Below are positions 15,707 to 23,992 of a stretch of DNA of 48,039 nt, in pieces. Position numbers and translations under genes: made by a program. Within the stretch, counting starts at the first letter, position 1. Each line of letters begins with the position of its first letter. Source of the stretch: Microcaldota archaeon (GTDB taxonomy: Archaea > Micrarchaeota > Micrarchaeia > Micrarchaeales > CABMGC01); the NCBI GenBank assembly GCA_028866835.1, contig JAGWHJ010000009.1, positions 1 through 48,039 on the forward strand. The letters are read 5' to 3'. The notes under the pieces are model-generated. The model made no database searches. It was not told the origin of the DNA and saw only the letters and a program-made list of their open reading frames with translations.

Positions 15707-17275
15707 TCATTTTGCCAGCATCCTTGTATAAGCCACGAAGTACCACGCCGCGTACCTCACAACCGGTATCTTCTTTGTTACGTTCTCCACAAGCTCAAGG
15801 TCAGATCTTTGAACGGCTCCTATTGCAGCTACAAGCAGCGGGTAGATAATCAGAAGCTCAAGCAACGAAATAATTATTAAAAGAATGAAATTCGTAATAA
15901 ATGGCAGTATAAAGATAAGAATCAGTAAAATATTCACTACATTCACGAAGATTATCCTCGCAAGCTTATTTATCTCAAGCCTGACCTTGAAGACCTGCCT
16001 TATCTTCGCAAAGAATATCGCGTCATAGATGAGCGGAGCCACTATGAAGATATCTATGATTATGCCAAGTCCATACTGGTAATTGAGAACGAACGGCAGG
16101 AGGCCTATGACTATTATGTCTACCAGCACGTTGTACTTGAGCACCTCTATCACCTTGCCTGAGCCTACGAGGACATCGGTGGCGAAAAGGCCAAAGATCC
16201 AGATTATCGCGCCAAGAGAGATTATGGCAATGTAAAGCGGCGCGAGGGTGTACACGCCGCTGAAGAGTATGTACGAGATGGGCTTCGCCATCACTGCGAG
16301 GAAGGCTATCGCCGGGACGACGAAAAGGAACGCGAAATATATCGAGTAATTATACACGCTGCCTATCTTCTCCTGCGTGTTCTTGCCGGCAAAGGCAACT
16401 GTGAATGCGGATAGGAGCGAGAATGCAATCGCATCTGTAAGGATGCTGCCCAAAAGCGTGTTTATCTTTATCGCAATGCCAAAGTTCCCTACAATCGCCG
16501 CTGTTGTGTATGCGCCCAGCGCTATCACGGACAGGTCAGGGAGTATGCCGACAAGGAGGTTCGATAGCGCAACCGGTATTGAGAAGGCAAGGAGCTTGCG
16601 ACTCTCCTTAATCGAGAGCTCCAGGGCTATCCTTATCCTGCCCTTTTGCAGCAGGTATACGCCTTCAAGACCTCCACCAAGATATCCGAGTATCAAGCCC
16701 AATATCGGCGCACTCGGGCCGAAACCAAACGCAACGAGCGCAAGCGTGACCACAATCTGCACCACCGACTGGACCAGGTTCACCTTCAGCACCTGGCCTC
16801 CTTTCCCAAGGCCCACAAGCACCCCCATCGCCGCACCGACAAACATGGCCGTGAAGAGGGTGAAGGCGGCAAGCTGCAGGACGCCGGTTATCGCCACATC
16901 GTTCAGTATGTAGTATGCAATGGGAGCCGCCATGAGGAATGTTATGGCAGAGAGGACGATCCCGATCACCAGGGCGAGCGTGATGCCATTCGAGATCACG
17001 TTCCTCAATGCGACTGCGTCCTTCTTGTATTTGTACTCCGAGACGAATTTGTTGAGTGCCGTAGATATGCCGAAGTTCCCCATCGACCCGAATATACCTG
17101 CAACGGCTATCGCAAGCGTGTATATGCCGTATGACGATGGGCCCAGCGCCCTGGTCAGGAAGATGAGCAGAAGCCCGCTGAGGAAGAGCGAGGTCAGCTT
17201 GCCGCCGAGCACAAAGCTTAGTATGCTTGCTGTCTTAGAACCGATATTCACAAAGGTGTCTTCGCCGAACTCCAT
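15707..17275 (-). CDS. Wzx-like oligosaccharide flippase
   Basis: A 522-residue polytopic membrane protein of the polysaccharide-transporter (MOP/PST) superfamily with about 14 hydrophobic segments. The N-terminal FVLGGKLTSLFLSGLLLIFL followed by TRALGPSSYGIYTLA is the family signature. It should flip a lipid-linked oligosaccharide across the cytoplasmic membrane for N-glycan or surface polysaccharide assembly. It lies downstream of a GT4 glycosyltransferase, a ColD-like sugar enzyme and an SDR on one strand with gaps of 6-40 bases. That arrangement strongly suggests export of the sugar built by the cassette. Start ATG at 17275. Confidence 0.9.
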   Translation of the reverse strand: MEFGEDTFVNIGSKTASILSFVLGGKLTSLFLSGLLLIFLTRALGPSSYGIYTLAIAVAGIFGSMGNFGISTALNKFVSEYKYKKDAVALRNVISNGITLALVIGIVLSAITFLMAAPIAYYILNDVAITGVLQLAAFTLFTAMFVGAAMGVLVGLGKGGQVLKVNLVQSVVQIVVTLALVAFGFGPSAPILGLILGYLGGGLEGVYLLQKGRIRIALELSIKESRKLLAFSIPVALSNLLVGILPDLSVIALGAYTTAAIVGNFGIAIKINTLLGSILTDAIAFSLLSAFTVAFAGKNTQEKIGSVYNYSIYFAFLFVVPAIAFLAVMAKPISYILFSGVYTLAPLYIAIISLGAIIWIFGLFATDVLVGSGKVIEVLKYNVLVDIIVIGLLPFVLNYQYGLGIIIDIFIVAPLIYDAIFFAKIRQVFKVRLEINKLARIIFVNVVNILLILIFILPFITNFILLIIISLLELLIIYPLLVAAIGAVQRSDLELVENVTKKIPVVRYAAWYFVAYTRMLAK

Positions 17276-17303
17276 ATGAAATCAGATTGCCCGAGCAAAG
17301 ATA

Positions 17304-18359
17304 TTAATTGGCGCCTACCCTCTCGTAAGCCTTGATGGTCTGCTCGGCCGTCCTCCTCCAGGTGAACTGCCTTGCGTAAGCCATGGACTCGTCACGTTTA
17401 TGCCTGTCATATCCATTGTCCTTCAGGTCCTTTATTATCTCCGCCATCTCGTCCTCGTCATCAGCCTCGAAGCAGTACCTCCTCACCTCTTCAGGTATCT
17501 GGCCCTTTCGCTGAACTATGACGGGCACTCCGCGCGCCTGCGCTTCAAGTATCTCCATCTCGAAACCAGTGTAAAGTATCGGATGCAGGTACACATCGAA
17601 TGAATCGTAGATGTTCACGAGCTGCTCCTTCGGCGCGAAGCCCTTGAAGACCACGCGCTTGTCGTTTGCTGCCATGGTAGCCAGCTCGTTGTAGTTGCCG
17701 CCGGGCCTGCCCCATACCTCGAACCTCATGTCGGTATCCTTGAGCCTCATGAAGGCGCCCAGCGAAAAAGCCACGTTCTTCCTGTATCCGAAGGAGCCGA
17801 GCCTTCCGACAACAAACGTGTCCCCTCTGCTGTGCTCTAGGAACGGCACGTCTATGAACTCCTGGTCTATGCCTATGTTGATTAGGAAGATCCTGTCCTT
17901 GCTGTAGCCAAGCTTCACAGCCTCATTTAGTATCAACGTCGAGTCTGCTATCATGTAGTCTGATCCGAGCATCTGCCGTCTGCACATCTCGTACAGCTTC
18001 TCGCCTATGAAAGGCGGATTTCCTTCTGGCGTCGAGCGCAGAGGGTTGTCATCGTTCAATAGGAAGAATTCGTGGGATGTTGTGATGGTCTTCGCCCTTC
18101 CCCTGCGCACCGGATTGAGGAGTATCGGCGCAGGCATGTGCACTATGTCATACTTTGAGAGGTCGTTGAGCATGGAGAGCATGGTGAATGAATACTGCCT
18201 CGCCCGCAGGCCGCTCCCCCAGCCGAGCTCGACCTTGTCTATCTGATTGGCCGAGCCTACGGAGAGCATGTTCTGCCATATGTTGTATATGTACTTCTGC
18301 ACGCCCTGCCCCAGGTCCTTGTTGAAGTTGCCCTTCATGCTCAGAAGCGCTATGCGCAT
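17304..18359 (-). CDS. Glycosyltransferase family 4 protein
   Basis: A 351-residue GT-B glycosyltransferase. The N-terminal Rossmann half (MRIALLSMKGNFNKDLGQGV; VHMPAPILL) and the C-terminal half (VVGRLGSFGYRKNVAFSLGA; VDVYLHPILYTGFEMEILEA-type segment, here FDVYLHPILYTGFEMEILEA) match GT4, with the EX7E-like stretch near residue 275. It should add a sugar from an activated donor to the growing surface glycan. It lies between the ColD-like gene and the flippase in the minus-strand operon. Donor and acceptor are unknown. Confidence 0.9.
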   Translation of the reverse strand: MRIALLSMKGNFNKDLGQGVQKYIYNIWQNMLSVGSANQIDKVELGWGSGLRARQYSFTMLSMLNDLSKYDIVHMPAPILLNPVRRGRAKTITTSHEFFLLNDDNPLRSTPEGNPPFIGEKLYEMCRRQMLGSDYMIADSTLILNEAVKLGYSKDRIFLINIGIDQEFIDVPFLEHSRGDTFVVGRLGSFGYRKNVAFSLGAFMRLKDTDMRFEVWGRPGGNYNELATMAANDKRVVFKGFAPKEQLVNIYDSFDVYLHPILYTGFEMEILEAQARGVPVIVQRKGQIPEEVRRYCFEADDEDEMAEIIKDLKDNGYDRHKRDESMAYARQFTWRRTAEQTIKAYERVGAN

Positions 18360-18398
18360 TGTTTCACGTAATGAAAGAAATCGAGAAAAAATAATAAG

Positions 18399-19583
18399 CT
18401 AACTCCTGAAGAACTCGTGGAACTTTCCCACTATGTACTCTATGTCGTCGTCCGTAATGTACTGGTGGCAGCCTATGTAAAAGCCCGATTCATCAAGGCG
18501 CTTCGCAACAGGGTACTTGCCCTCTATGTTACCAAACCTCTTTATGTATACTGGCTGGTTGAGCAGGGGCAGCAAGTCCCTTGTCTCGATGCCGTTCTGC
18601 TCGAGGAAGTTGACAAGATCCTCCTTCTTGCCCGTCTTGCTCACTATTCCGAAGAGCATGTACACATTGTCCCTGTCAGGCGGGGTGTACTGGAACTGCA
18701 GGTACTCCTTGAGATCAGAGAGGCCCTTCAGGTACCTTGCGGCGATCTCCTTCCTACGCGCCACGATATGGTCCTTCCTCTTAAGCTGCGATAGTCCCAG
18801 AGCGGCCTCGAGCTCCGTGACCCTGAAGCTGTGGCCAAGCGTGACGAACCTGAACCGCTTGCCTATCACCTCCTTCAGCTTGTTGACGTCGTTTGTTGAG
18901 TCGTCATCTATGCTTATGTATATCGAATCGCGACCATGGTTCATTATGCTCCTGAGCATGACCGCAAGTTCCTTGTCAGATGTGGTGTTAATGCCTCCCA
19001 CGCCTGTTACTATGTAATGCGCTATGTAGGTCGAGAAGCAGCCTATGTCGCCGAAGGAGCCGACTGTCCGGCCCTTGTACTTGGCGAACATGGTCTCCGC
19101 AGAATCCTCTATTATGCGGAGATCGTGCTTCTTCGCTATGGCCATTATCGGGTCCATGTCTGCAGGAAGGCCAAGGAGGTGCACCGGTATTATCGCCCTT
19201 GTCCTTGGAGTTATGGCCTTCTCTATCTTCTTCGGATCGATATTGAACGTCGTCTCCTCGACATCCACGAAGACGGGCCTCATGTTGTTGTGTATGACTA
19301 TGTTCGATGTCGCTATGAAGGTCACTGCCGGCACTATAACCTCATCGCCATCGGCCCATCCATACCTCTCCTTCAAAGCGGCAAGCGCTATCTGCAGCGA
19401 GCTTGTGCCGCTGTTTGTAAAGATGCCGAACTTTGAATCGTGGAGGTGCGCAAACTCATGCTCGAATTCCTTCGACACCGGCCCGTACGATAGCCTGTTG
19501 CTGTCAAGGACCTTGTTCACCATCGCCTTGTCTTCCTTTGTCAGCTTGAGGTCGCCGACCCCTATGTACCTATCTTCCTTCAT
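18399..19583 (-). CDS. DegT/DnrJ/EryC1/StrS-family PLP enzyme, ColD-like (sugar 3-dehydratase type)
   Basis: A fold-type I PLP protein of 394 residues acting on nucleotide-linked keto sugars. The start of the family pattern is clear (NSGTSSLQIALAAL, VTFIATSNIV, IPVHLLGLPADMDPI, EDSAETMFAKYKG, GDIGCFSTYIAHYI). In aminotransferases the segment after GDIGCFS holds the Schiff-base Lys; here it reads STYIAHYIVTGVGG with His in that place. The same Lys-to-His change marks ColD and the RfbH/DdhC 3-dehydratases, which remove the C3 hydroxyl of 4-keto-6-deoxy sugars. The length fits ColD (about 390) rather than RfbH (about 437), whose iron-sulfur Cys set is not seen. A plain aminotransferase role is therefore unlikely. 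Confidence 0.82.
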   Translation of the reverse strand: MKEDRYIGVGDLKLTKEDKAMVNKVLDSNRLSYGPVSKEFEHEFAHLHDSKFGIFTNSGTSSLQIALAALKERYGWADGDEVIVPAVTFIATSNIVIHNNMRPVFVDVEETTFNIDPKKIEKAITPRTRAIIPVHLLGLPADMDPIMAIAKKHDLRIIEDSAETMFAKYKGRTVGSFGDIGCFSTYIAHYIVTGVGGINTTSDKELAVMLRSIMNHGRDSIYISIDDDSTNDVNKLKEVIGKRFRFVTLGHSFRVTELEAALGLSQLKRKDHIVARRKEIAARYLKGLSDLKEYLQFQYTPPDRDNVYMLFGIVSKTGKKEDLVNFLEQNGIETRDLLPLLNQPVYIKRFGNIEGKYPVAKRLDESGFYIGCHQYITDDDIEYIVGKFHEFFRS

Positions 19584-19589
19584 CGAAGA

Positions 19590-20546
19590 TCACATGGAGG
19601 ATGCCTTCGCATTCTTCCTGTAGTAATCAATGGTCCTCTTGAGGCCCTCCTCAAGGTTGACCTTTGGCTCCCAGCCGAGTAGCCTCTTCGCCTTCGAGTT
19701 GTCCCCTATGAGAACCATTGCATCCAATGGCCTTTTCGGCGTGGCATTCCATACTATCTCGCCCTTGAAGTTCGTGAGCTTCGCTATCATTTCAGCAGTC
19801 TCTTTAGTGGTGTATCCCTTGCCCGTACAGAGCTGTATGCTCTCACCGATAGCCTTCTTGTTGCCGAGCGCCTTTAGATAACCTTCAACGTGGTCGTCAA
19901 CGTAGAGCCAGTCGCGGATAGCGTCAGGCGCGCCCAGGAAGACCTTGTCCTGCTTGAGCATCTGGGAGATTGCGCGCTCCATGAAGAAGTGCGTGTTGTT
20001 CTTCCTTCCGTACGTGTTGTATGGCCTCAGTATGGTGTACGGGAACCTGTAAGCCAGCTGCATGTACCTCAGGTACAGGTCCGAGGCAACTTTCGACACC
20101 GCGTAAGGGCTGTTGGGGCTGAGCTGCGAATCCTCGCTGAGTTTCTTGCTCGTATCCTTCAACGTAACGCCGTACTCCTCGCTTGTACCTGCCATTATGA
20201 ACTGCTTGAAATGCGGCACGTCCCTGTAGCATGATTCAGCAAGGTTCACCGTGCCGAGGTAGTTCGCCTCGCCCACTTCAATGTAATGATCGTACGAGAA
20301 TGCCACTGCGCTGACGGCCGCAAGGTGAATTAGGTAATCGGGCTGCGAATCCCTTATTATCTTGCGCACTGCGGGGTAGTCCGTCAGGTTGGCATAGCTT
20401 ATGATGCAGTCATTGCCCTTGTCAAGCTTGTACCTTCCCGTGACGTACCTCTCTATTATCTCCACTTCGTATCCCTGCTTAAGCAACTTCGGCACAAGCT
20501 CGCTGCCTATGAATCCAGATGCACCTGTGAGTAGTACTTTTTCCAT
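19590..20546 (-). CDS. Extended SDR nucleotide-sugar dehydratase/epimerase
   Basis: A 318-residue extended short-chain dehydrogenase. LLTGASGFIGSELVPKL is the NAD(P)-binding glycine motif, MAGTSEEYG carries the catalytic Ser/Thr, and SPYAVSKVASDLYL the YxxxK pair; RDWLYVDDHVEGYLKAL is the nucleotide-sugar binding helix. It resembles GDP-mannose 4,6-dehydratase and UDP-glucose epimerase relatives, so the exact reaction is open: epimerase, dehydratase or ketoreductase. Six bases separate it from the ColD-like gene, so both probably act on one sugar. It starts at the ATG at 20546, divergent from the cytidylyltransferase operon. Confidence 0.88.
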   Translation of the reverse strand: MEKVLLTGASGFIGSELVPKLLKQGYEVEIIERYVTGRYKLDKGNDCIISYANLTDYPAVRKIIRDSQPDYLIHLAAVSAVAFSYDHYIEVGEANYLGTVNLAESCYRDVPHFKQFIMAGTSEEYGVTLKDTSKKLSEDSQLSPNSPYAVSKVASDLYLRYMQLAYRFPYTILRPYNTYGRKNNTHFFMERAISQMLKQDKVFLGAPDAIRDWLYVDDHVEGYLKALGNKKAIGESIQLCTGKGYTTKETAEMIAKLTNFKGEIVWNATPKRPLDAMVLIGDNSKAKRLLGWEPKVNLEEGLKRTIDYYRKNAKASSM

Positions 20547-20576
20547 AGAAATCGCTTTTTAATATACATTCACAAG

Positions 20577-20585
20577 TATTTAAAG
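20577..20585 (+). promoter_or_regulatory. TATA box for the CDP-sugar operon
   Basis: Tatttaaag lies in the 58-base divergent gap, about 20-28 bases before ATG 20605 and 41-49 before ATG 20626. A leaderless transcript would favour the upstream ATG. The gap must also serve the divergent SDR gene, so the two halves of the cassette may be co-regulated. Confidence 0.55.
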
Positions 20586-20604
20586 CATTTCCTGACGTAT
20601 ATTA

Positions 20605-21399
20605 ATGCATGCCACGACTGATTATATGAAGGTAGTAATACTTGCGGGAGGCTATGGGACGCGTCTCAGCGAAGAGACGGCCAATATACCAAAGCCGCTT
20701 GTTGAGATAGCGGGCAAGCCATTGATATGGTACATACTCAAGGCATACGCGTCGCAGGGGTTCAACGATTTCATAATCGCATGCGGCTACAAGGGCGACA
20801 AGCTCAAGAACTACTTCATGAGCCTTGCACACTCGTCAAATGATTTCACCATCGACGTTTCGAAGAACAGGACCGAGGTGCTGAACAGCAAGGTCCCTGA
20901 CTGGAAGGTCACGCTCATAGACACCGGCCTCAACACGATGACCGGAGGCAGGATAAAGCGCCTCAAGAAGTACATAGACGGCGACACCTTCATGCTCACT
21001 TACGGCGACGGCGTATCGGACGTGGACCTAAAGGCGCTGCTCAGGTTCCACAAGGCCCATGGCAGGAAGGCGACCCTCACTGCGGTGAGGATGCCAAGGT
21101 TCGGCATACTCAACATAGAAGGCAAGGGCAAGGTCACGTCCTTTCAGGAAAAGCGCCTGGACCAGAGCCCCTTCATCAACGGCGGCTTCATGGTCCTCTC
21201 AAAGAGCGTGATCGACTACATAGATGACGATAAGACCTCATTCGAGACCTACCCCCTCCAGAAGCTCGCAGAGGAGGGCGAACTGTACGCCTTCAAGCAT
21301 GAGGGTTTCTGGAAGGCGGTCGACAACATCAGGGACAAGCAGGAGCTTGAGAAGATCATGGAGAGCGACGATCCAAGGGTCAAGCTATGGAAAGATTGA
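20605..21399 (+). CDS. rfbF: Glucose-1-phosphate cytidylyltransferase
   Basis: A nucleotidyltransferase of 264 residues making CDP-glucose from CTP and glucose-1-phosphate. VILAGGYGTRLSEET is the nucleotide-binding loop, PKPLVEIAGKPLIWYILKAY the sugar-phosphate loop, MTGGRIKRLKKYI, YGDGVSDVD (metal Asp) and FQEKRLDQSPFINGGF follow, all in the order of RfbF/DdhA/AscA. The ending (LWKD) matches as well. This family is specific for CTP, so the cassette uses CDP sugars. The start may be ATG 20605 or ATG 20626 (MKVVILAGG), seven codons later; homologues begin like the shorter form. It overlaps the next gene by 13 bases. Confidence 0.94.
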   Translation: MHATTDYMKVVILAGGYGTRLSEETANIPKPLVEIAGKPLIWYILKAYASQGFNDFIIACGYKGDKLKNYFMSLAHSSNDFTIDVSKNRTEVLNSKVPDWKVTLIDTGLNTMTGGRIKRLKKYIDGDTFMLTYGDGVSDVDLKALLRFHKAHGRKATLTAVRMPRFGILNIEGKGKVTSFQEKRLDQSPFINGGFMVLSKSVIDYIDDDKTSFETYPLQKLAEEGELYAFKHEGFWKAVDNIRDKQELEKIMESDDPRVKLWKD

Positions 21400-22331
21400 G
21401 GATAGCAATAACTGGGGCATCCGGGTTTGTAGGCGCTAATCTCGTAAGGCATTTCTCCAAGGACAATGAGGTCTTTGCCTTGAGCAGGAACGTCTCCAAC
21501 TGGAGACTGCCCCCTAACATCAATGCGCTGAAAATCGACATAAGCGACCGCAGCAGCGTGGGCAAAGCGATAGCAGAGGCGCGCCCCGACGTGGTGCTGC
21601 ACTGCGCGGTTTATGGAGGGTACCACTTCGAGGACGACCCCCAAAAAACTATATCAACGAACATATTGGGAGCGCTTAATGTCATAGACGCCTGCAAGGA
21701 GCGATCCACTGTAATTATCAATACCGGCAGCAGCTCGGAGTACGGCATCAAGAGCGCGCCGATGAAGGAAACCGACAGCACAGAGCCTAACACCAATTAC
21801 GCGATGTCAAAGGCGCTAATCACCAACCTGCTGCATTCCGGCTACACGCGCGCGATAACACTAAGGCTCTTCTCGGTTTACGGCTATTACGAGGAGAAGC
21901 ACAGGCTGATACCCCACCTTCTGTACTCCGCAATAAAAGGCGAGACCGCGACGCTTTCAAGCAAGAATAACGTTAGGGACTTTGTGTTCATAGATGACGT
22001 TGCACACGCCTACGAGCTGGCGGTAAAAAAATTCGAGAAACTTGACAACGGAACCGTCTTCAATGTGGGCTCGGGGCGACAGACAAAGATAGCGGAGGTA
22101 GTAAAAAACCTTGATGTTAAAGTAAAATGGGCCTCTGGAACAAGGCAGAAGGAGCCTCCTCGCGTCTGGAGGGCGGACATCTCCAAAATAAAGAAGGAAC
22201 TCGGCTGGGAGCCCCAGAATTCGCTGAGGCAGGGCCTAGAAAAGACAGAGACGTGGATGAGAAGGAACATAATCTACTACGAAAATGATGAAAATGACAA
22301 GCTTGCAAGAACTAAAGGCAATAGGAACTGA
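21387..22331 (+). CDS. SDR-family NAD-dependent epimerase/reductase (RfbJ-like)
   Basis: An extended SDR of 314 residues. IAITGASGFVGANLVRHFSK is the cofactor loop, INTGSSSEYGIKSAPMKE carries the catalytic Ser, and NTNYAMSKALI the YxxxK pair; RDFVFIDDVAHAYELAV and ELGWEPQNSLRQGLEKT are the usual C-terminal landmarks. The brevity and neighbours suggest a CDP-sugar 4-ketoreductase or epimerase comparable to abequose/paratose synthases, but that is inferred. It overlaps the cytidylyltransferase gene by 13 bases and the transketolase N-subunit gene by about 40, so translation is probably coupled. Confidence 0.85.
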   Translation: MERLRIAITGASGFVGANLVRHFSKDNEVFALSRNVSNWRLPPNINALKIDISDRSSVGKAIAEARPDVVLHCAVYGGYHFEDDPQKTISTNILGALNVIDACKERSTVIINTGSSSEYGIKSAPMKETDSTEPNTNYAMSKALITNLLHSGYTRAITLRLFSVYGYYEEKHRLIPHLLYSAIKGETATLSSKNNVRDFVFIDDVAHAYELAVKKFEKLDNGTVFNVGSGRQTKIAEVVKNLDVKVKWASGTRQKEPPRVWRADISKIKKELGWEPQNSLRQGLEKTETWMRRNIIYYENDENDKLARTKGNRN

Positions 22332-23061
22332 GCTCAGGAAGGAACTTGTAGTGAAGCACTCAGAGGCAAAGATGGCACACATAGGCTCGGACCTTTCCTG
22401 CCTCGACATAATGATAACATTGTACTTCAGGGTCCTTGGCAAGGATGACCACTTCATCCTGAGCAAGGGGCACGCCGCGCTGGCCCTGTATGCCGTCCTT
22501 CACAAGAAGGGCATCATCACCGACCAGGTATACGGCACACTGGGAAAGAACGGATCAATGCTTGGCGAGCACCCGATCTACGGGATAAAAGGAATAGAGG
22601 CCGCGACAGGCTCATTGGGTCATGGCCTGTCAATAGGCGCCGGCATAGCGCTTGCAAAGAAGCTTGATGGAAGCAAGGGCACGGTGTATGTACTGCTGAG
22701 CGATGGCGAGTGCCAGGAGGGAAGCACGCTGGAGGCGATGAACTTCGCTGGCCTGCACAAGCTCGGCAACCTTGTCGCGATTGTGGACAGCAACAAGTTC
22801 CAGGCATACGATAGGACGCTAATACCCGACAGCCAGGTCCAGAAGGAATTCGATACCGCAGGCTGGACCACAAAGAGGATACCCGGCCATGATTTCATAG
22901 AGCTCGAATCCAATCTCAGGAAAACGTCTGCCGCGCCTACGCTCTACATCGCAGACACCGTGCTGGGCAAGGGCGTCTCCGACATGGAGGACAAGCTGGA
23001 ATGGCATTACAAGTCGCCTACAAAGGAACAGGTTGACGAGTTCGTCAAGAAAATAAAATAG
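22285..23061 (+). CDS. Transketolase-like protein, N-terminal (ThDP pyrimidine-site partner) subunit
   Basis: A 258-residue homologue of the N-terminal transketolase domain. AKMAHIGSDLSCLDIM and LSKGHAALALYAVL carry the conserved His, TGSLGHGLSIGAGIALA the cofactor-site His, and LSDGECQEGSTLEAMNFAGL followed by VAIVDSNKFQ is the Mg-diphosphate motif. It needs the C-terminal subunit encoded next. Archaea often split transketolase this way for pentose metabolism; here the pair is embedded in a CDP-sugar operon, which argues for transfer of a two-carbon ketol unit onto a nucleotide keto sugar. The start could be ATG 22285 or ATG 22294; both overlap the upstream SDR. Confidence 0.92.
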   Translation: MMKMTSLQELKAIGTELRKELVVKHSEAKMAHIGSDLSCLDIMITLYFRVLGKDDHFILSKGHAALALYAVLHKKGIITDQVYGTLGKNGSMLGEHPIYGIKGIEAATGSLGHGLSIGAGIALAKKLDGSKGTVYVLLSDGECQEGSTLEAMNFAGLHKLGNLVAIVDSNKFQAYDRTLIPDSQVQKEFDTAGWTTKRIPGHDFIELESNLRKTSAAPTLYIADTVLGKGVSDMEDKLEWHYKSPTKEQVDEFVKKIK

Positions 23062-23068
23062 TGTTTGA

Positions 23069-23992
23069 ATGAGGAATACTTTCTCCAGGGAGCTGCTCAA
23101 GATAATAGCCGAGGAGCAGGGCAGGAACGAATCAAGGACGTGGCTGATGTCGGGCGATCTCGGTTTTTCTGCCTTCGAAGCCATACGGGAGACCGGAAGG
23201 TTCATCAACGCAGGCATATCCGAACAGAACATGATCGGCGTTGCGTCCGGAATGGCGAAGGAAGGCAAGAACGTCTTCGTGTACTCTATAATCCCGTTCC
23301 TGTTGTACCGCACATTCGAGCAGATAAGGAATGACGTGTGCTATCCGAACCTGCCGGTAAGGCTTGTCGGCACAGGCGCGGGCCTTTCGTATTCGGACGC
23401 CGGGGCGACTCACCATCCACTGGAGGATCTGAAGGTCGCGGATTCGCTGCCCAGCATGACGGTACTCAGCCCATCCGACCCCAAGGAGGTCGAGGCATTC
23501 ATGAGACTGCTCAAGGGCGTCAAGGGCCCAATTTACCTAAGGCTCGCAAGGAACGGCGATCCCGTCCTGCATGACAGGCACGGTTCGATGGCGATAGGAA
23601 AGGCGCTCAGGCTCGTGAAGGGCAGTAAGGTACTTATAGTCTCTACAGGCATAGTAACAAAGACTGCACTCGAAGTCGCAGGTATGCTTAATAGCGAGGA
23701 TGACGGCATCGCGGAGGTCATCGAGATCCACACCTTCAAGCCATTCGACAGCGAGGCTGTAAGGAGCGCTGCAAAGGGGAAGGATATCGTTGCCACAATA
23801 GAGGACAATACCGGCGCGCTCGAAAATAAAGTCGCCGTTTCAATAGCCGGGCTTCAGGAGCAGAAATTCATCTCGTTCAAGCTGCCTGACCAGTTCACGC
23901 ACATCTCCGGCACCAAGGAGTACTTGTTCGAGGCGTACGGCATGGGGCCTCGAGACGTTTTCAATAGGATAAAGGGATTGTTGGATGAATAA
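23069..23992 (+). CDS. Transketolase-like protein, C-terminal subunit
   Basis: A 307-residue protein with the transketolase Pyr and C-terminal domains. FINAGISEQNMIGVASGMAK holds the catalytic Glu (ISEQ) that activates thiamine diphosphate; GATHHPLEDLKVADSL and IYLRLARNGDPV are the segments that in transketolase bind donor phosphate. VLIVSTGIVTKTALEVAGML begins the C-terminal domain. The active-site set looks intact, so a working ThDP enzyme is expected. Seven bases separate it from the N-subunit gene and it overlaps the CDP-glucose dehydratase gene by eight bases, so all three should be made together. Confidence 0.92.
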   Translation: MRNTFSRELLKIIAEEQGRNESRTWLMSGDLGFSAFEAIRETGRFINAGISEQNMIGVASGMAKEGKNVFVYSIIPFLLYRTFEQIRNDVCYPNLPVRLVGTGAGLSYSDAGATHHPLEDLKVADSLPSMTVLSPSDPKEVEAFMRLLKGVKGPIYLRLARNGDPVLHDRHGSMAIGKALRLVKGSKVLIVSTGIVTKTALEVAGMLNSEDDGIAEVIEIHTFKPFDSEAVRSAAKGKDIVATIEDNTGALENKVAVSIAGLQEQKFISFKLPDQFTHISGTKEYLFEAYGMGPRDVFNRIKGLLDE

